Origin: Gemmatimonadota bacterium
Lineage (GTDB): Bacteria > Gemmatimonadota > Gemmatimonadetes > Longimicrobiales > Gaopeijiaceae
Assembly: GCA_022823145.1 (NCBI GenBank)
Contig: JAJDXS010000068.1
Location: forward strand, 1-38,800
Direction: 5' to 3'
DNA: 38,800 nt
Positions 1-8,929 of the stretch are shown here, piece by piece; position 1 is the stretch's first letter; each line of letters begins with the position of its first letter. A program made the position numbers and the translations under genes. Under the pieces are notes generated by a model that saw only the letters and a list, made by a program, of their open reading frames with translations, ran no database searches and was not told the origin of the DNA.

Positions 1-390
1 GCACCACGGGTCTCGGCCTCCGCTCTGCCCGCTTTCCCGATGGAGGTGGAAGTGGGGGTGCTTGTCGGTTGCTCGTGCGCCATCAAGCCGAACCCGTCAG
101 GAGTTCGGGACCACGGCTTGACCGAACAGTTACATCCGAGAGCGTTCGAGGACGTCGATCTACATCCCGTTCATGAAACACGAACTGATAAGGGAACAAC
201 CATAGACCTTGGCAAGGTAACACAAGTAATTACAACGCTTTACAATATCCATGCCCATCGAGCCATCCTTTCGCCCGTCGATCGGACACATCGTTATCGG
301 GATCGTTATGGGCGCCTTGGAGCTGTCGAAGGTCGCCTTGACAACTTGGCCGCGATGGGACAGGATGCCCGACGGGGCAACGGAGGAAAG
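1..390. other. Gene-less left edge
   Basis: No convincing coding sequence is visible. An open frame runs through from position 40 into the next gene, but its first 117 codons look non-coding and lack a ribosome site. The stretch 180-260 is clearly richer in A and T than its surroundings. An 8-bp direct repeat ATCGTTAT occurs twice around 291-312. The most likely role is upstream regulatory DNA for the coiled-coil gene. Confidence 0.4.
338..366 (+). promoter_or_regulatory. Possible sigma-70 promoter for coiled-coil gene
   Basis: A perfect TTGACA (338-343) is followed after 17 bases by CAGGAT (361-366), a poor -10 match with 3 of 6 consensus bases. It lies about 25 bases before the start codon chosen at 391. 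The -35 match and spacing are seen directly; promoter function is inferred. Confidence 0.3.
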
Positions 391-936
391 ATGACTGGAA
401 CGGATCTTGGCATGGCGGCGGGCTTCGCGACGCTGGTGTCGGTGCTGATCGCGCTTTGGAGGGCGATGAAGGCCGAGATGGAGGATCTGCGGCAGGAGTT
501 CAAAACCCTTCGCGAGAACGACCTGAAGCATGTGGACACGAGTATCGCAGCGCTGGGTGCCCAGATTGCGGGTCTCGGCGGCCGGATGGGCGACTTGAAG
601 ACGGACATGGGCGGCCGATTCGGCCAGGTGGGCGGCCGGATGGGCGACTTGAAGATGGACATGGACACCCGATTCGGCCAGGTGGAGACGAGATTCAGCG
701 ACCTGAAGACGGGCATGGACACCCGATTCGACCAGGTGGAGACGAGATTTGGCGACCTGAAGACGGACATGGACACCCGATTTGACCAGGTGCACGCGCG
801 CATCGATCGCGTGGATGCCCGGCGTGCGAAGGCGGAAGAGCGCCTGGAGGCGCGGATCGAGTCCGTGAGGGTCGATATGCGGGACAATCATCGCCAGGTT
901 TTGGAAGCCATTGGAGACCTGAAGCGCGCGGGCTGA
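391..936 (+). CDS. Membrane-anchored coiled-coil repeat protein
   Basis: This protein of 181 residues has no recognisable enzymatic domain. I chose the ATG at 391 because GGAGG sits at 382-386 and because the signal-anchor-like N-terminus begins there; the longer frame from 40 has no such support. Residues about 6-22 form one hydrophobic helix, followed by a charged heptad-like stretch containing QEFKTLREND. Then come four 18-residue repeats of the type R-F-G-D-L-K-T-D-M-D-T-R-F-D-Q-V-E-T (residues about 65-136), and a final basic/acidic helix. The build is that of a single-pass membrane protein with a long rod-like coiled coil, as in DUF1640-type or apolipoprotein-like repeats. The function is unknown. 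The following gene has its own leader, so the gene is probably monocistronic. Confidence 0.7.
   Translation: MTGTDLGMAAGFATLVSVLIALWRAMKAEMEDLRQEFKTLRENDLKHVDTSIAALGAQIAGLGGRMGDLKTDMGGRFGQVGGRMGDLKMDMDTRFGQVETRFSDLKTGMDTRFDQVETRFGDLKTDMDTRFDQVHARIDRVDARRAKAEERLEARIESVRVDMRDNHRQVLEAIGDLKRAG
583..798 (+). repeat. Four in-frame 54-bp tandem repeats
   Basis: Units start at 583, 637, 691 and 745, and each encodes 18 residues beginning R-(M/F)-(G/S)-D-L-K. Units are highly similar at DNA level, with short identical blocks such as GACACCCGATT. Because the unit is a multiple of three, copy-number change by slippage or recombination would keep the frame and only alter rod length. Confidence 0.85.
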
Positions 937-971
937 CCCGTCGGCAAGGCGAGTGACCCGGGTCAGTTCTT
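933..971 (+). terminator. Hairpin after coiled-coil gene
   Basis: CTGACCCG (933-940, overlapping the stop codon) pairs perfectly with CGGGTCAG (959-966), followed by the short T-rich run TTCTT. The right arm also belongs to a 12-bp palindrome TGACCCGGGTCA (954-965), so the site could instead be an operator for the next gene. Termination is the simpler reading. Confidence 0.45.
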
Positions 972-1080
972 GATCCACCCGTTTCTCGGGTCTATGGTTC
1001 ACGGATCGAAGTCCCGGTTCAATCCCACTGGTCGGGCTTCCGTTGTCCACACCCATTCCATGCACAGGAGAAGTCGCCAC

Positions 1081-4000
1081 ATGCGGCATCTGTTTCGCTT
1101 CCTACCCACGTTCACCCTGGCCGCATCCCTTCTCGCGGCCACCGCTCACTCTCCGGTCCCTGTCCACGCCCAGCAGGGCTACGACGAAGCCCTATGGGGC
1201 TCGCTCGAATGGCGCAACGTGGGCCCGCCCCGCGGCGGTCGCTCCATCGCGGCTGCGGGATCGGACGCCCGGCCCTTCGAGTACTTCATGGGCACGACCG
1301 GCGGCGGGCTCTGGAAGACCACCGACGGCGGGCTCAACTGGGACCCGGTCACCGACGGGCAGATGAACAGCGCGTCGATCGGCGCCGTGCAGGTCTGCGA
1401 GAGCAACCCCGACATCGTCTACATGGGGACCGGCGAGACGCAGATCCGCGGCAACATCCAGCAGGGGGACGGGGCCTACAAGTCCACCGATGCGGGCGAG
1501 ACCTGGGAGCACATCGGGCTGACCGAAACCCAGAACATCGCGCGCATCCGCATCCACCCCGACAACTGCGACATCGCCTGGGTCGCAGCCTTCGGGAAGC
1601 ACTCCGCCGACAACCCCGAACGCGGCATCTTCAAGACCACGGACGGCGGCGAGACGTGGCGGAACGTTCTCTACAAGAGCGACAGGGCGGGGGGCGTGGA
1701 CATCAGCGTCGATGTGACGAACCCCGACGTCATCTACGCCGCGATCTGGGAGGCGTGGCGCCGTTCCTGGGGGATGTCTTCCGGGGGTGAGGACAGCGGC
1801 CTCTACAAGTCCACCGACGGCGGGGAGAGCTGGACCGAGATCACCGCCAATATCGGCCTCTCGGAGGGACCGGTGGGCAAGATCGGTGTGGCCGTGTCAC
1901 CGGCGAACCCGAACCGCGTGTGGGTGCTGGTGGAGCACGAGCCGGACGGCGGCGTGTGGCGCTCCGACGACGCGGGCGCGAGCTGGGAGCGGGTGAACGA
2001 GGAGCGCAAGCTGCGGCAGCGCGCCTTCTACTACACGCGCATCTATGCCGACCCGAACGACGAGGACGTGATGTACGCCCTCAACACGGGACTCTACCGC
2101 TCGCGGGACGGCGGCGAGACCTTCCCGCGCGGCATTCCCGTGCCCCACGGTGACAACCACGACCTGTGGATCGCGCCCGGGGACTCGGACCGGATGATCA
2201 ACGCCAACGATGGCGGCGCCAACGTCACCTTCAACGGAGGCGAGAGCTGGACGGACCAGGACTATTCGACCGCCCAGTTCTACCGCGTGATCACCACGGA
2301 GCACACGCCCTACCACATCTGCGGCGGACAGCAGGACAACTCCACCGCCTGTATCCCGGTGCGCGGGTGGAACCAGATGTCGGCCCGTGGCCCCGGAAAC
2401 CGTGCCTGGTATTACGCTGTCGGCGGCTGCGAGAGCGGCTACGTGGCCCCCAACCCGATCGACCTCGACGTCTTCTACGCGGGCTGCTACGGCGGCGCGC
2501 TGTCACGCTTCGACATGAAGACGGGTGCGACCCGGGCGGTCAACGTCTGGCCCGAGAACCCCATGGGGCAGTCGTCCGAGGACCTGATCGAGCGGGTGCA
2601 GTGGACATTCCCGATCGTCTTCTCGCACCACGACCCCGATGTGCTGTACACCGGCACGCAAAAGGTGTGGAAGACGACGAACGAGGGACAGAGCTGGGAG
2701 CAGCTCAGCCCGGACCTGACCCGTGCCGACCCGATGACGATGGGACCCTCGGGCGGCCCGATCACCAGGGACCAGACGGGCGTGGAGACGTTCGCCACGG
2801 TCTTCGCGATCGCCCCCTCCTACCACGACGCGGAGGTGATCTGGGCGGGCTCGGACGACGGGCTCGTGCACGTCACCCGCGACGGCGGCCTCAACTGGAC
2901 GGACGTCACACCGCCCGACGCCCCCGACTTCGTGCGCATCAACACCATCGATGCGTCCCCGACGACGCGTGGCAAGGCCTACGTCTCGGGCATCCGCTAC
3001 CTCGTGGACGACGACCGCGCCCCCTACATCTGGAAGACCGACGACTACGGGCAGTCCTGGACGAAGATCGTCGGCGGGATTCCGGAGGACGACTTCATCC
3101 GCGCCACGCGCGAGGATCCGGCGCGCCCCGGGCTCCTCTACGCAGCCTCGGAGCGCACCGTGTACGTCTCGTTCGACGACGGCGCACAGTGGCAGCCTCT
3201 GTCGCTCAACCTGCCCGTGTTGCAGGTCTCCGACCTCGTGGTCGAGGACAACGACGTGGTCATCGCGACGCACGGCCGCTCATTCTGGGTGCTCGAGAAC
3301 ATCGGCCCGCTGCGCCAGATGACCGACGAGGTCGCCGCCGCCGGAGCGTGGCTCTTCGAGCCCATCGACCCGGTCCGGGGTGTCGACCAGGGCGCGCAGT
3401 TCCAGTATTACCTGGCCGAGGACGCCGAGAGCGTGACCTTCGAGGTCATGGATGCGGCCGGCGACGTGATCCGCACGTGGGAGGCCGTCGCGGGCGACGA
3501 TGAGGAAGAAGAGGAGGAGAATCCGTTCGCGGCGTTCTTCGGGGGTGGGGGAGGAGGGGGCCCGTCGGTCGCGCAGGGGGCCCACTCGTTCCGTTGGGAC
3601 ATGCGGTACCCGGCATGGACGGATTTCGAGGGACGGATCATGTGGGCGGCGCGGCCCATGGGTCCCACCGCGGTTCCGGGAACCTACACTGTGCGGATGA
3701 CGGTCGACGGCGGCTCCCCGCAGACGCGCGACTTCGACATCCTGATCAACCCCAACCTCGCCGGCGTGACGGTGGCCGACCTGCGCGAGCGCTTCGAGCT
3801 GGCGATCCAGATCCGCGACCGTGTCTCGGAAGCGAACGAGGCCGTGATCAAGGTGCGGGACATCAACAGCCAGATCGAGGACCGGCTCGAGCAGACCGAC
3901 GACGGCGAGGTCGAATCGCAGGCTGCGATCGTCGAAGAGAACCTGGGGGTGGTGGAAGCCGAGATCTACCAGGTCCAGAACCAGAGCAACCAGGATCCGC

Positions 4001-4233
4001 TGAACTACCCGATCAAGCTGAACAACAAGCTCGCCGCGCTGCTGGGCGTGGTCGAGGGGTCGGAGAACCGGCCGACCGATCAGTCATACGAGGTCTTCGA
4101 GCATCTTTCGGCGCTGCTGGACGAGCAGATGGCCGAGATGGACATCGTGATCCGGAGGGATCTCGGACGGCTCAACGAAATCCTCATCCGCGAGGGACTC
4201 GAACCGATCGAGGATCGCCGGCTGGTGAGCTAG
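1081..4233 (+). CDS. Secreted Asp-box (BNR/sortilin-like) propeller protein
   Basis: A 1050-residue exported protein. The ATG at 1081 is preceded by AGGAG at 1066-1070 and opens a typical signal peptide (basic MRHLFRF, then a hydrophobic stretch, probable cleavage after VHA-Q). The mature part has about nine Asp-box motifs of the S/T-x-D-x-G-x-x-W type (GLWKTTDGG, GIFKTTDGG, GLYKSTDGG, YIWKTDDYG and others), as in the ten-bladed propellers of Vps10/sortilin and oligoxyloglucanase-like proteins. Near residue 805 there is an acidic run followed by a glycine run, then a beta-rich segment and a C-terminal helical, coiled-coil-like tail. Such proteins are often named glycosyl hydrolase, but no catalytic pair is evident here; a peptide- or polymer-binding or peptidase-associated role is equally possible. 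Start and export are well supported, exact function is not. Confidence 0.85.
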   Translation: MRHLFRFLPTFTLAASLLAATAHSPVPVHAQQGYDEALWGSLEWRNVGPPRGGRSIAAAGSDARPFEYFMGTTGGGLWKTTDGGLNWDPVTDGQMNSASIGAVQVCESNPDIVYMGTGETQIRGNIQQGDGAYKSTDAGETWEHIGLTETQNIARIRIHPDNCDIAWVAAFGKHSADNPERGIFKTTDGGETWRNVLYKSDRAGGVDISVDVTNPDVIYAAIWEAWRRSWGMSSGGEDSGLYKSTDGGESWTEITANIGLSEGPVGKIGVAVSPANPNRVWVLVEHEPDGGVWRSDDAGASWERVNEERKLRQRAFYYTRIYADPNDEDVMYALNTGLYRSRDGGETFPRGIPVPHGDNHDLWIAPGDSDRMINANDGGANVTFNGGESWTDQDYSTAQFYRVITTEHTPYHICGGQQDNSTACIPVRGWNQMSARGPGNRAWYYAVGGCESGYVAPNPIDLDVFYAGCYGGALSRFDMKTGATRAVNVWPENPMGQSSEDLIERVQWTFPIVFSHHDPDVLYTGTQKVWKTTNEGQSWEQLSPDLTRADPMTMGPSGGPITRDQTGVETFATVFAIAPSYHDAEVIWAGSDDGLVHVTRDGGLNWTDVTPPDAPDFVRINTIDASPTTRGKAYVSGIRYLVDDDRAPYIWKTDDYGQSWTKIVGGIPEDDFIRATREDPARPGLLYAASERTVYVSFDDGAQWQPLSLNLPVLQVSDLVVEDNDVVIATHGRSFWVLENIGPLRQMTDEVAAAGAWLFEPIDPVRGVDQGAQFQYYLAEDAESVTFEVMDAAGDVIRTWEAVAGDDEEEEEENPFAAFFGGGGGGGPSVAQGAHSFRWDMRYPAWTDFEGRIMWAARPMGPTAVPGTYTVRMTVDGGSPQTRDFDILINPNLAGVTVADLRERFELAIQIRDRVSEANEAVIKVRDINSQIEDRLEQTDDGEVESQAAIVEENLGVVEAEIYQVQNQSNQDPLNYPIKLNNKLAALLGVVEGSENRPTDQSYEVFEHLSALLDEQMAEMDIVIRRDLGRLNEILIREGLEPIEDRRLVS

Positions 4234-4259
4234 CGGCGGACGGAGGACCCCTCGCCACT

Positions 4260-4287
4260 CGGATGGCGGCGGGGGGTTCGCCATCCG
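4260..4287 (+). terminator. GC-rich hairpin between exoprotein and lipoprotein genes
   Basis: CGGATGGCG (4260-4268) pairs perfectly with CGCCATCCG (4279-4287) around a 10-base loop. There is no T-run, so it may act as a weak or Rho-assisted terminator, or as an mRNA-stabilising hairpin that lowers expression of the following lipoprotein gene relative to the exoprotein gene. Confidence 0.4.
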
Positions 4288-4332
4288 CGGCCACAACGCG
4301 GGCGCGGGACCGTCCGCCGAAGGAGGTGTGTT

Positions 4333-4722
4333 ATGAAACGCCGTGCAGGAAGCTGGTTTCAATTCGCGGCGACGGCGATTGTCCTGGCGCTGGTGACGGC
4401 CTGCTCCGGCTCCAGGGAAGTGACCAATCCCTTCGACCCGAGGTCCGCGAGTTCCCAGAGCATCCGGATCAACGTCGAGAACAACAACTTCAACGAGGCG
4501 ACGGTGAGGGCCGTGGCCCGGACCGAGAGGCGTCTGGGTGTGGTGCCGGGCAATGGAAGGGAGTCCTTCACGCTGAACTGGCCCACCGTGGACGACCTGC
4601 GCATCCGGATCGACATTCTGGCGGGCGATCGCTACACCACCAACCGGGTGTCGGTCGGCCCCGGGGAGACCGTCTATCTGCAGATCATGAACCCGGTCTA
4701 CCGGTCGTTGCTGCGCCGATAG
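4333..4722 (+). CDS. Small lipoprotein
   Basis: A 129-residue putative lipoprotein. Start choice is firm: AGGAGGTG at 4321-4328 lies 4 bases before the ATG. The N-terminus has two arginines and a lysine, a hydrophobic core and the lipobox LVTAC, giving Cys24 as the acylated residue. The mature domain is short and beta-rich (SIRINVENNNFNEATV, then RIRIDILAGDRYTTNRVSV), resembling a single immunoglobulin-like or transthyretin-like sandwich. It follows the Asp-box protein by 99 bases in the same orientation and could be co-transcribed with it. I do not recognise a named family and assign no function. Confidence 0.75.
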   Translation: MKRRAGSWFQFAATAIVLALVTACSGSREVTNPFDPRSASSQSIRINVENNNFNEATVRAVARTERRLGVVPGNGRESFTLNWPTVDDLRIRIDILAGDRYTTNRVSVGPGETVYLQIMNPVYRSLLRR

Positions 4723-5156
4723 AGCGTCCGGGTCGACCGGCGAGTCGACATCGGGGTGATTCGCGACAATGGAGCTTGACCCGGTGTGCCGTTTCCGCTA
4801 GCGTCCCTGCCTTCCGGTTCCAGAACCCCCTACCAGCGGACTTCCCGAATTGTCCAGCCATCCGGTCAGATCGCCAGCGGCCCTATGCCTTGCAGCCTTA
4901 CACCCTGCAGCCCGATGTCCAGGGCGAAACAGGCTCCCGGGGCGATGTCGATGTAATGGCAACATGACATAGTGTAAAGCGGCCATTACACCAGAGTAGG
5001 GCAACGCCAACAGCCAACCCGGGCTGTGGGCATTCAGGATCCAGGCATTCTCCAGGCTCGCTCGAGCCCCGCCTTGCGCATTTCCCGCATGGGCGCGCGT
5101 GTCGCAACTGCGCGGCGAATCGTGCGCCATTCCACCAACCCGACGCAATACACCAC
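4723..5156. other. Gene-less metY upstream region
   Basis: About 430 bases without a supported gene. It contains copy 1 of the 39-bp nested inverted repeat (4952-4990) and a second small hairpin, ACAGCC (5020-5025) with GGCTGT (5032-5037). It also has short direct repeats (GGCATTC twice near 5039 and 5055). No recognisable SAM or cobalamin riboswitch core was found by eye. It probably carries the metY promoter and leader. Confidence 0.45.
4952..4990. repeat. 39-bp nested inverted repeat, copy 1
   Basis: Outer arms TGTAATGGC (4952-4960) and GCCATTACA (4982-4990) are perfect 9-bp complements around a 21-base centre. The centre has a weaker dyad of its own (ACAT-A-GTGT). It matches copy 2 at 12372-12410 in total length, arm length and 27 of 39 bases. 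All three arm differences are compensated on the other arm. It lies in GC-rich DNA and is unusually AT-rich. It could be an operator upstream of metY, a REP-like element or a hairpin. Confidence 0.7.
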
Positions 5157-6446
5157 ATGAGGACCAACGAGACCATGAGAGACGAGACCATAGCCATTCA
5201 CGGCGGATTCAAGTCGGACCCGGCGACACATGCCGTCGCGGTTCCGGTATACCAGACCGTGGCGTACCAGTTCGACGACGCCCAGCACGGGGCGGACCTG
5301 TTCAATCTTGCCGTGCCGGGCAACATCTACACCCGCATCATGAACCCGACGCAGGCCGTGCTGGAGGAACGCGTCGCGGGACTGGAGGGGGGAGTCGCCG
5401 CCCTGGCGCTTTCGGCGGGCAGCGCGGCGGTGACCTACTCCATCCTGAACCTGGCGGCCGCGGGCGACAACATCGTCACCGTGCCGCAACTCTACGGCGG
5501 CACCTACACCCTCTTCGCCCACACGCTCCCCGGCATGGGCATCGAGGTTCGCTTCGCGGACGGCGACTCACCGGAGGACCTCGCGAGGCTGGTCGACGGA
5601 CGGACCAGGGCGATCTTCTGCGAGAGCATCGGCAACCCGGCGGGCAATATCGTCGACCTGGAGGCCGTCTCCGACCTGGCGCGCGCCCACGGGATCGCCA
5701 CGATCGTCGACAACACGGTTGCCACGCCCGCGCTTCTGAAGCCGATTGAGCACGGCTTCGACATCGTGGTCCATTCGCTGACCAAGTACATGGGCGGTCA
5801 CGGCAACTCGCTCGGCGGCGCCATCGTGGATTCGGGAAGATTCCCCTGGGCCGACCGGGCCGCGCGCTACCCGGCCTTCTCGACGCCCGAGCCGAGCTAT
5901 CACGGCGTGGTCTACACCGAGGCGCTGGGGCCCGCGGCCTACATCGGGCGGGCCCGCACCGTGCCGCTCCGCAACACGGGCGCGGCGATCTCGCCCTTCA
6001 ACGCCTTCCTGATCCTTCAGGGGCTCGAAACCCTGAACCTCCGCATGGAGCGCCACTGCGACAACGCGCTGGCGGTGGCGAGGCATCTGCAGAGTCATCC
6101 CAAGGTGGCGTGGGTGAACTACGCGGGACTGCCGGGGGACCGATACCACGACCTCGCGGTCAGGTACCTCGGCGGCCGCGCTTCTGGAATCCTCACCTTC
6201 GGGCTCGCCGGAGGATTCGACGACGGCGTGCGCTTCTACGACGCGCTGGAGCTGTTCAAGCGGCTGGTCAACATCGGAGACGCGAGGTCGCTGGCCTGCC
6301 ACCCGGCGTCGACCACGCACCGCCAGCTCAATGAAGAGGAGCAGCGCAGCGTCGGCGTGCGGCCCGAGATGATCCGGCTGTCGGTCGGCATCGAGAACAT
6401 CGAGGACATCATCGGCGATCTGGATCGGGCGCTGGACGCGGTCTGA
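5157..6446 (+). CDS. metY: O-acetylhomoserine sulfhydrylase (Cys/Met PLP enzyme)
   Basis: A cytosolic PLP enzyme of 429 residues, the usual length for O-acetylhomoserine aminocarboxypropyltransferase, which joins sulfide (or methanethiol) to O-acetylhomoserine in methionine synthesis. Family hallmarks are in order: IHGG near the start, PVYQTVAYQFDDA, YTRIMNPT (phosphate and PLP contacts from the partner subunit), the ring-stacking LYGGTY, VDNT (pyridine-N aspartate) and SLTKYMGGHG, with Lys210 as the Schiff-base lysine. The C-terminal SLACHPASTTH and RLSVGIE segments are intact. A second ATG at 5175 is possible, with GAGGA just upstream; either start keeps all motifs. It stands alone, convergent with the aldehyde dehydrogenase gene. 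The nested inverted repeat at 4952-4990 upstream may regulate it. Cystathionine gamma-synthase is less likely because of the long insert and NPT motif context. Confidence 0.92.
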   Translation: MRTNETMRDETIAIHGGFKSDPATHAVAVPVYQTVAYQFDDAQHGADLFNLAVPGNIYTRIMNPTQAVLEERVAGLEGGVAALALSAGSAAVTYSILNLAAAGDNIVTVPQLYGGTYTLFAHTLPGMGIEVRFADGDSPEDLARLVDGRTRAIFCESIGNPAGNIVDLEAVSDLARAHGIATIVDNTVATPALLKPIEHGFDIVVHSLTKYMGGHGNSLGGAIVDSGRFPWADRAARYPAFSTPEPSYHGVVYTEALGPAAYIGRARTVPLRNTGAAISPFNAFLILQGLETLNLRMERHCDNALAVARHLQSHPKVAWVNYAGLPGDRYHDLAVRYLGGRASGILTFGLAGGFDDGVRFYDALELFKRLVNIGDARSLACHPASTTHRQLNEEEQRSVGVRPEMIRLSVGIENIEDIIGDLDRALDAV

Positions 6447-6470
6447 CGAGGCCCGGGGCGGTCCCGGCCA

Positions 6471-6496
6471 GGGCGGGACAGGGAATCCTGCCGCCC
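6471..6496. terminator. Bidirectional hairpin between convergent genes
   Basis: GGGCGG and CAGG (6471-6476, 6479-6482, with a 2-base bulge) pair with CCTG and CCGCCC (6487-6496) around the loop GAAT. The hairpin sits in the 70-base gap between metY and the leftward aldehyde dehydrogenase gene and could serve both strands. It lacks a T-tract. Confidence 0.45.
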
Positions 6497-6516
6497 GCCG
6501 CCGGGGCCGCCGTCGG

Positions 6517-8925
6517 CTACACTCCGTAGGGTACCCAGATGTTCTTGACCCTCGTCGCCTTGCGCAGAAGCGTTTCGGTGGCGTGCGCGGTCGGTGAGCG
6601 CCAGTCGATCGCGCCCTCGCGGTCCACCCACACGCGCTTGAGGTTGCCCGCCGAGAGGCGCTCGGCTTCGCCCGAGAGCCCGTCCGCGACGAAATCCCAA
6701 AGCTGATCCACGTCGTCGTGGGCCGCCAGGGTGGGGTAGACTTCGCCGTGGCGCCCCGAGAGGATGTTGACCGTGCCGGGGGGGATGTCGGAGGTCTCGA
6801 GGACCTGCACCAGGTCGAGGGCGGGGATGGGGGAGCGCTCGGATGCGACGACCACCGCCACGTTGCCCTGGGAGAGAGCGGCGGCGATCGCGCCGAGTGC
6901 GCCCGCGAGCGGTGCCGCGTCGCCGCATCGGATCGCCAATGTCCCCACGGGCTCGTTCATGGCGAAGGTGACGTTCCGGAACGGCGTGGAGTGCACGCTG
7001 CCGTCGTGCTTGTCCGCCCATGCGGCGAAGGTGAAGGCGGCCCGGACCGCGGCATCCACCTCGGCGCTCGCGGCCGCCCGCGCCGCTCCTGTCGCGCGTC
7101 GGAGCGCCGCGGCGAACTCGTCGGCGCGTACCGCCAGGTTCTCCGCCACGTAGTAGAGGATCTGGCTCCGCAGGTACGCGGTGGTCGCGGCCCAGGACCC
7201 ACGCGCCCCGGCCGCAGCCTCGACCGCGTTGCGGACGTCCTTGCGGTTGCCGCGGGGCACTTCGGCGAGCGCGGTGCCCGACGCGCCGCGAACGGTCAGC
7301 GAATAGCCGCCGTCGGGCCGCGTCTGCCTGCCGCCGATCCACAGCTTGCGTGTGCGGTCGATGCGGTCGCGGGGAGCGTTGCCGGAGCTGTGACTGCCGC
7401 CATTGCCGCCGCCGGCGGGGACGGGGTCGGGGGTGGCGGCCATGCGGGCACCCGCGACGGAAGCCGCGGGCTTGAGGTACTCCCACATCCCTTCGCGCCC
7501 GCCCTCGCGCCCGAACCCCGACTCGCGGTAGCCGCCGAACCCGGACGCCGCGTCGAACCGGTTGGTGCAGTTTACCCACACCGTCCCCGCCTTGATCGCG
7601 GGCGCCACGTCCAGCGCCAGGCTCAGGTCCTCGGTCCAGATGCTCGCCGCCAGGCCGTAGCGCGTGTCGTTGGCGAGCGCCACCGCCTCGGCGGGCGTGC
7701 GGAAGGTCAGGCTCACCAGGACCGGGCCGAAGATCTCGTCGGTGACGATCGGGCTGGAGGCCGGCGCCCCGGTGCAGAGGGTCGGAGGGAGGAAGAAGCC
7801 CTCTTCCGGAACCGCGCGGGACGGTTGCCAGATGACCGCCCCGTCGTCTTCTCCGGCCGTGAGGAAGCCCTGAATCCGCTCCATCTGGCTGCCGTCGACA
7901 ATGGCCCCCATGTCGATCGACTTGTCGAGGGGGTGGCCGACCCGGATCCGTTCCATGCGGGCGCGCAGGAGGTCGAGCATCTCCTCCTCGACGCTCTCCT
8001 GCACCAGCAGGCGCGATCCGGCGCAGCAGACCTGGCCCTGGTTGAGCCAGACACCGTCTACCACGCCCTCGACCGCGGCGTCGAGGTCGGCCGTCTCGAA
8101 GACGACGAACGGGGACTTGCCCCCGAGTTCCAACGACAGGTGCTTGCCGGTTCCGGCGGTGGCGCGGCGGATCTCGCGCCCCACCTCCGTGGACCCGGTG
8201 AAGGCGATCTTGGCGATATCGGGGTGGCGGACCAGCGCGGCCCCGGTCGCTCCGTCCCCGGTGACGATGTTCAGCACCCCGGGCGGGAGTCCGGTCTCGT
8301 CGGCCACCTCCGCGAAGAGCAGCGCCGAGAGCGGCGTGTACTCGGCGGGCTTGAGGACCACCGTGTTCCCGGCGGCCAGGGCGGGCGCGACCTTCCATGC
8401 CAGCATGAGGAGGGGGAAGTTCCACGGGATGATCTGGCCCACGACGCCCACGGGCTCGCAGCCGGGGAACTCGTCGTCGATCAGCTGCGCCCAGCCGGCG
8501 TGATGGTAAAAGTGCCGCGCCGCCAGCGGGATGTCGAGATCGCGCGCCTCGCGGATGGCCTTGCCGTTGTCCAGGGACTCGACGACCGCGAACAGGCGGG
8601 AGCGCTTCTGGATCTGGCGGGCGAGGCGGTAGAGGTGGCGCGCGCGGGCGTGGCCGCCGATCTCCTGCCACCCGGGCAGCGCGGCGTGGGCCGCGGCGAC
8701 CGCGCGGTCGATGTCGTTGCCCGTGCCGTATCGGAAGCTCGCGAGCGGCCGCCCGTCGGCCGGGCAGCGGGTCCGGTGCACCGCGCCCTCACCGTCGGCC
8801 CAGCGTCCCGCGACGTAGTGGCCGAAGGCGCGCTCGCCGCCGCGAAGCCACTCGTCGGCGATGGCGGGGCTCTCGGGGGCGGGGCCGTAGTCGGGCCGGA
8901 CGAAGGCGTCGCGGACGCTGCTCAC
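6517..8925 (-). CDS. Two-domain aldehyde dehydrogenase
   Basis: An 802-residue protein. I chose GTG at 8925, five bases past the deoC stop, because upstream codons overlap deoC and look non-coding; this implies translational coupling. Residues about 25-500 are a complete NAD(P)-dependent aldehyde dehydrogenase: oxyanion Asn169 in IIPWNF, Lys192 in VLKPAEYTP, GSTEVG, general base Glu266 in LELGGK and nucleophile Cys300 in NQGQVCCAG. Residues about 545-800 are a second, incomplete copy: it has the coenzyme-domain pattern (KLWIGGRQTR, NEPVGTLAIRCGD, IPPGTVNILSG) but ends before any catalytic cysteine, so it is probably structural. Located behind deoC, it likely oxidises the acetaldehyde released by deoxyribose-phosphate aldolase. 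That substrate is inferred from context; the family assignment is firm. Confidence 0.88.
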   Translation of the reverse strand: MSSVRDAFVRPDYGPAPESPAIADEWLRGGERAFGHYVAGRWADGEGAVHRTRCPADGRPLASFRYGTGNDIDRAVAAAHAALPGWQEIGGHARARHLYRLARQIQKRSRLFAVVESLDNGKAIREARDLDIPLAARHFYHHAGWAQLIDDEFPGCEPVGVVGQIIPWNFPLLMLAWKVAPALAAGNTVVLKPAEYTPLSALLFAEVADETGLPPGVLNIVTGDGATGAALVRHPDIAKIAFTGSTEVGREIRRATAGTGKHLSLELGGKSPFVVFETADLDAAVEGVVDGVWLNQGQVCCAGSRLLVQESVEEEMLDLLRARMERIRVGHPLDKSIDMGAIVDGSQMERIQGFLTAGEDDGAVIWQPSRAVPEEGFFLPPTLCTGAPASSPIVTDEIFGPVLVSLTFRTPAEAVALANDTRYGLAASIWTEDLSLALDVAPAIKAGTVWVNCTNRFDAASGFGGYRESGFGREGGREGMWEYLKPAASVAGARMAATPDPVPAGGGNGGSHSSGNAPRDRIDRTRKLWIGGRQTRPDGGYSLTVRGASGTALAEVPRGNRKDVRNAVEAAAGARGSWAATTAYLRSQILYYVAENLAVRADEFAAALRRATGAARAAASAEVDAAVRAAFTFAAWADKHDGSVHSTPFRNVTFAMNEPVGTLAIRCGDAAPLAGALGAIAAALSQGNVAVVVASERSPIPALDLVQVLETSDIPPGTVNILSGRHGEVYPTLAAHDDVDQLWDFVADGLSGEAERLSAGNLKRVWVDREGAIDWRSPTAHATETLLRKATRVKNIWVPYGV

Positions 8926-8929
8926 GTGT

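Noticed and set aside
200..250. Third copy of the 39-bp nested inverted repeat
   Set aside because: The AT-rich stretch shares TGTAAAGCG on the minus strand with copy 1, but the arms and centre spacing are missing, so the match is probably chance.
4967..5156. SAM-type riboswitch in front of metY
   Set aside because: I found hairpins but none of the conserved core bases of known SAM, SAH or cobalamin riboswitches. A covariance-model scan would decide.
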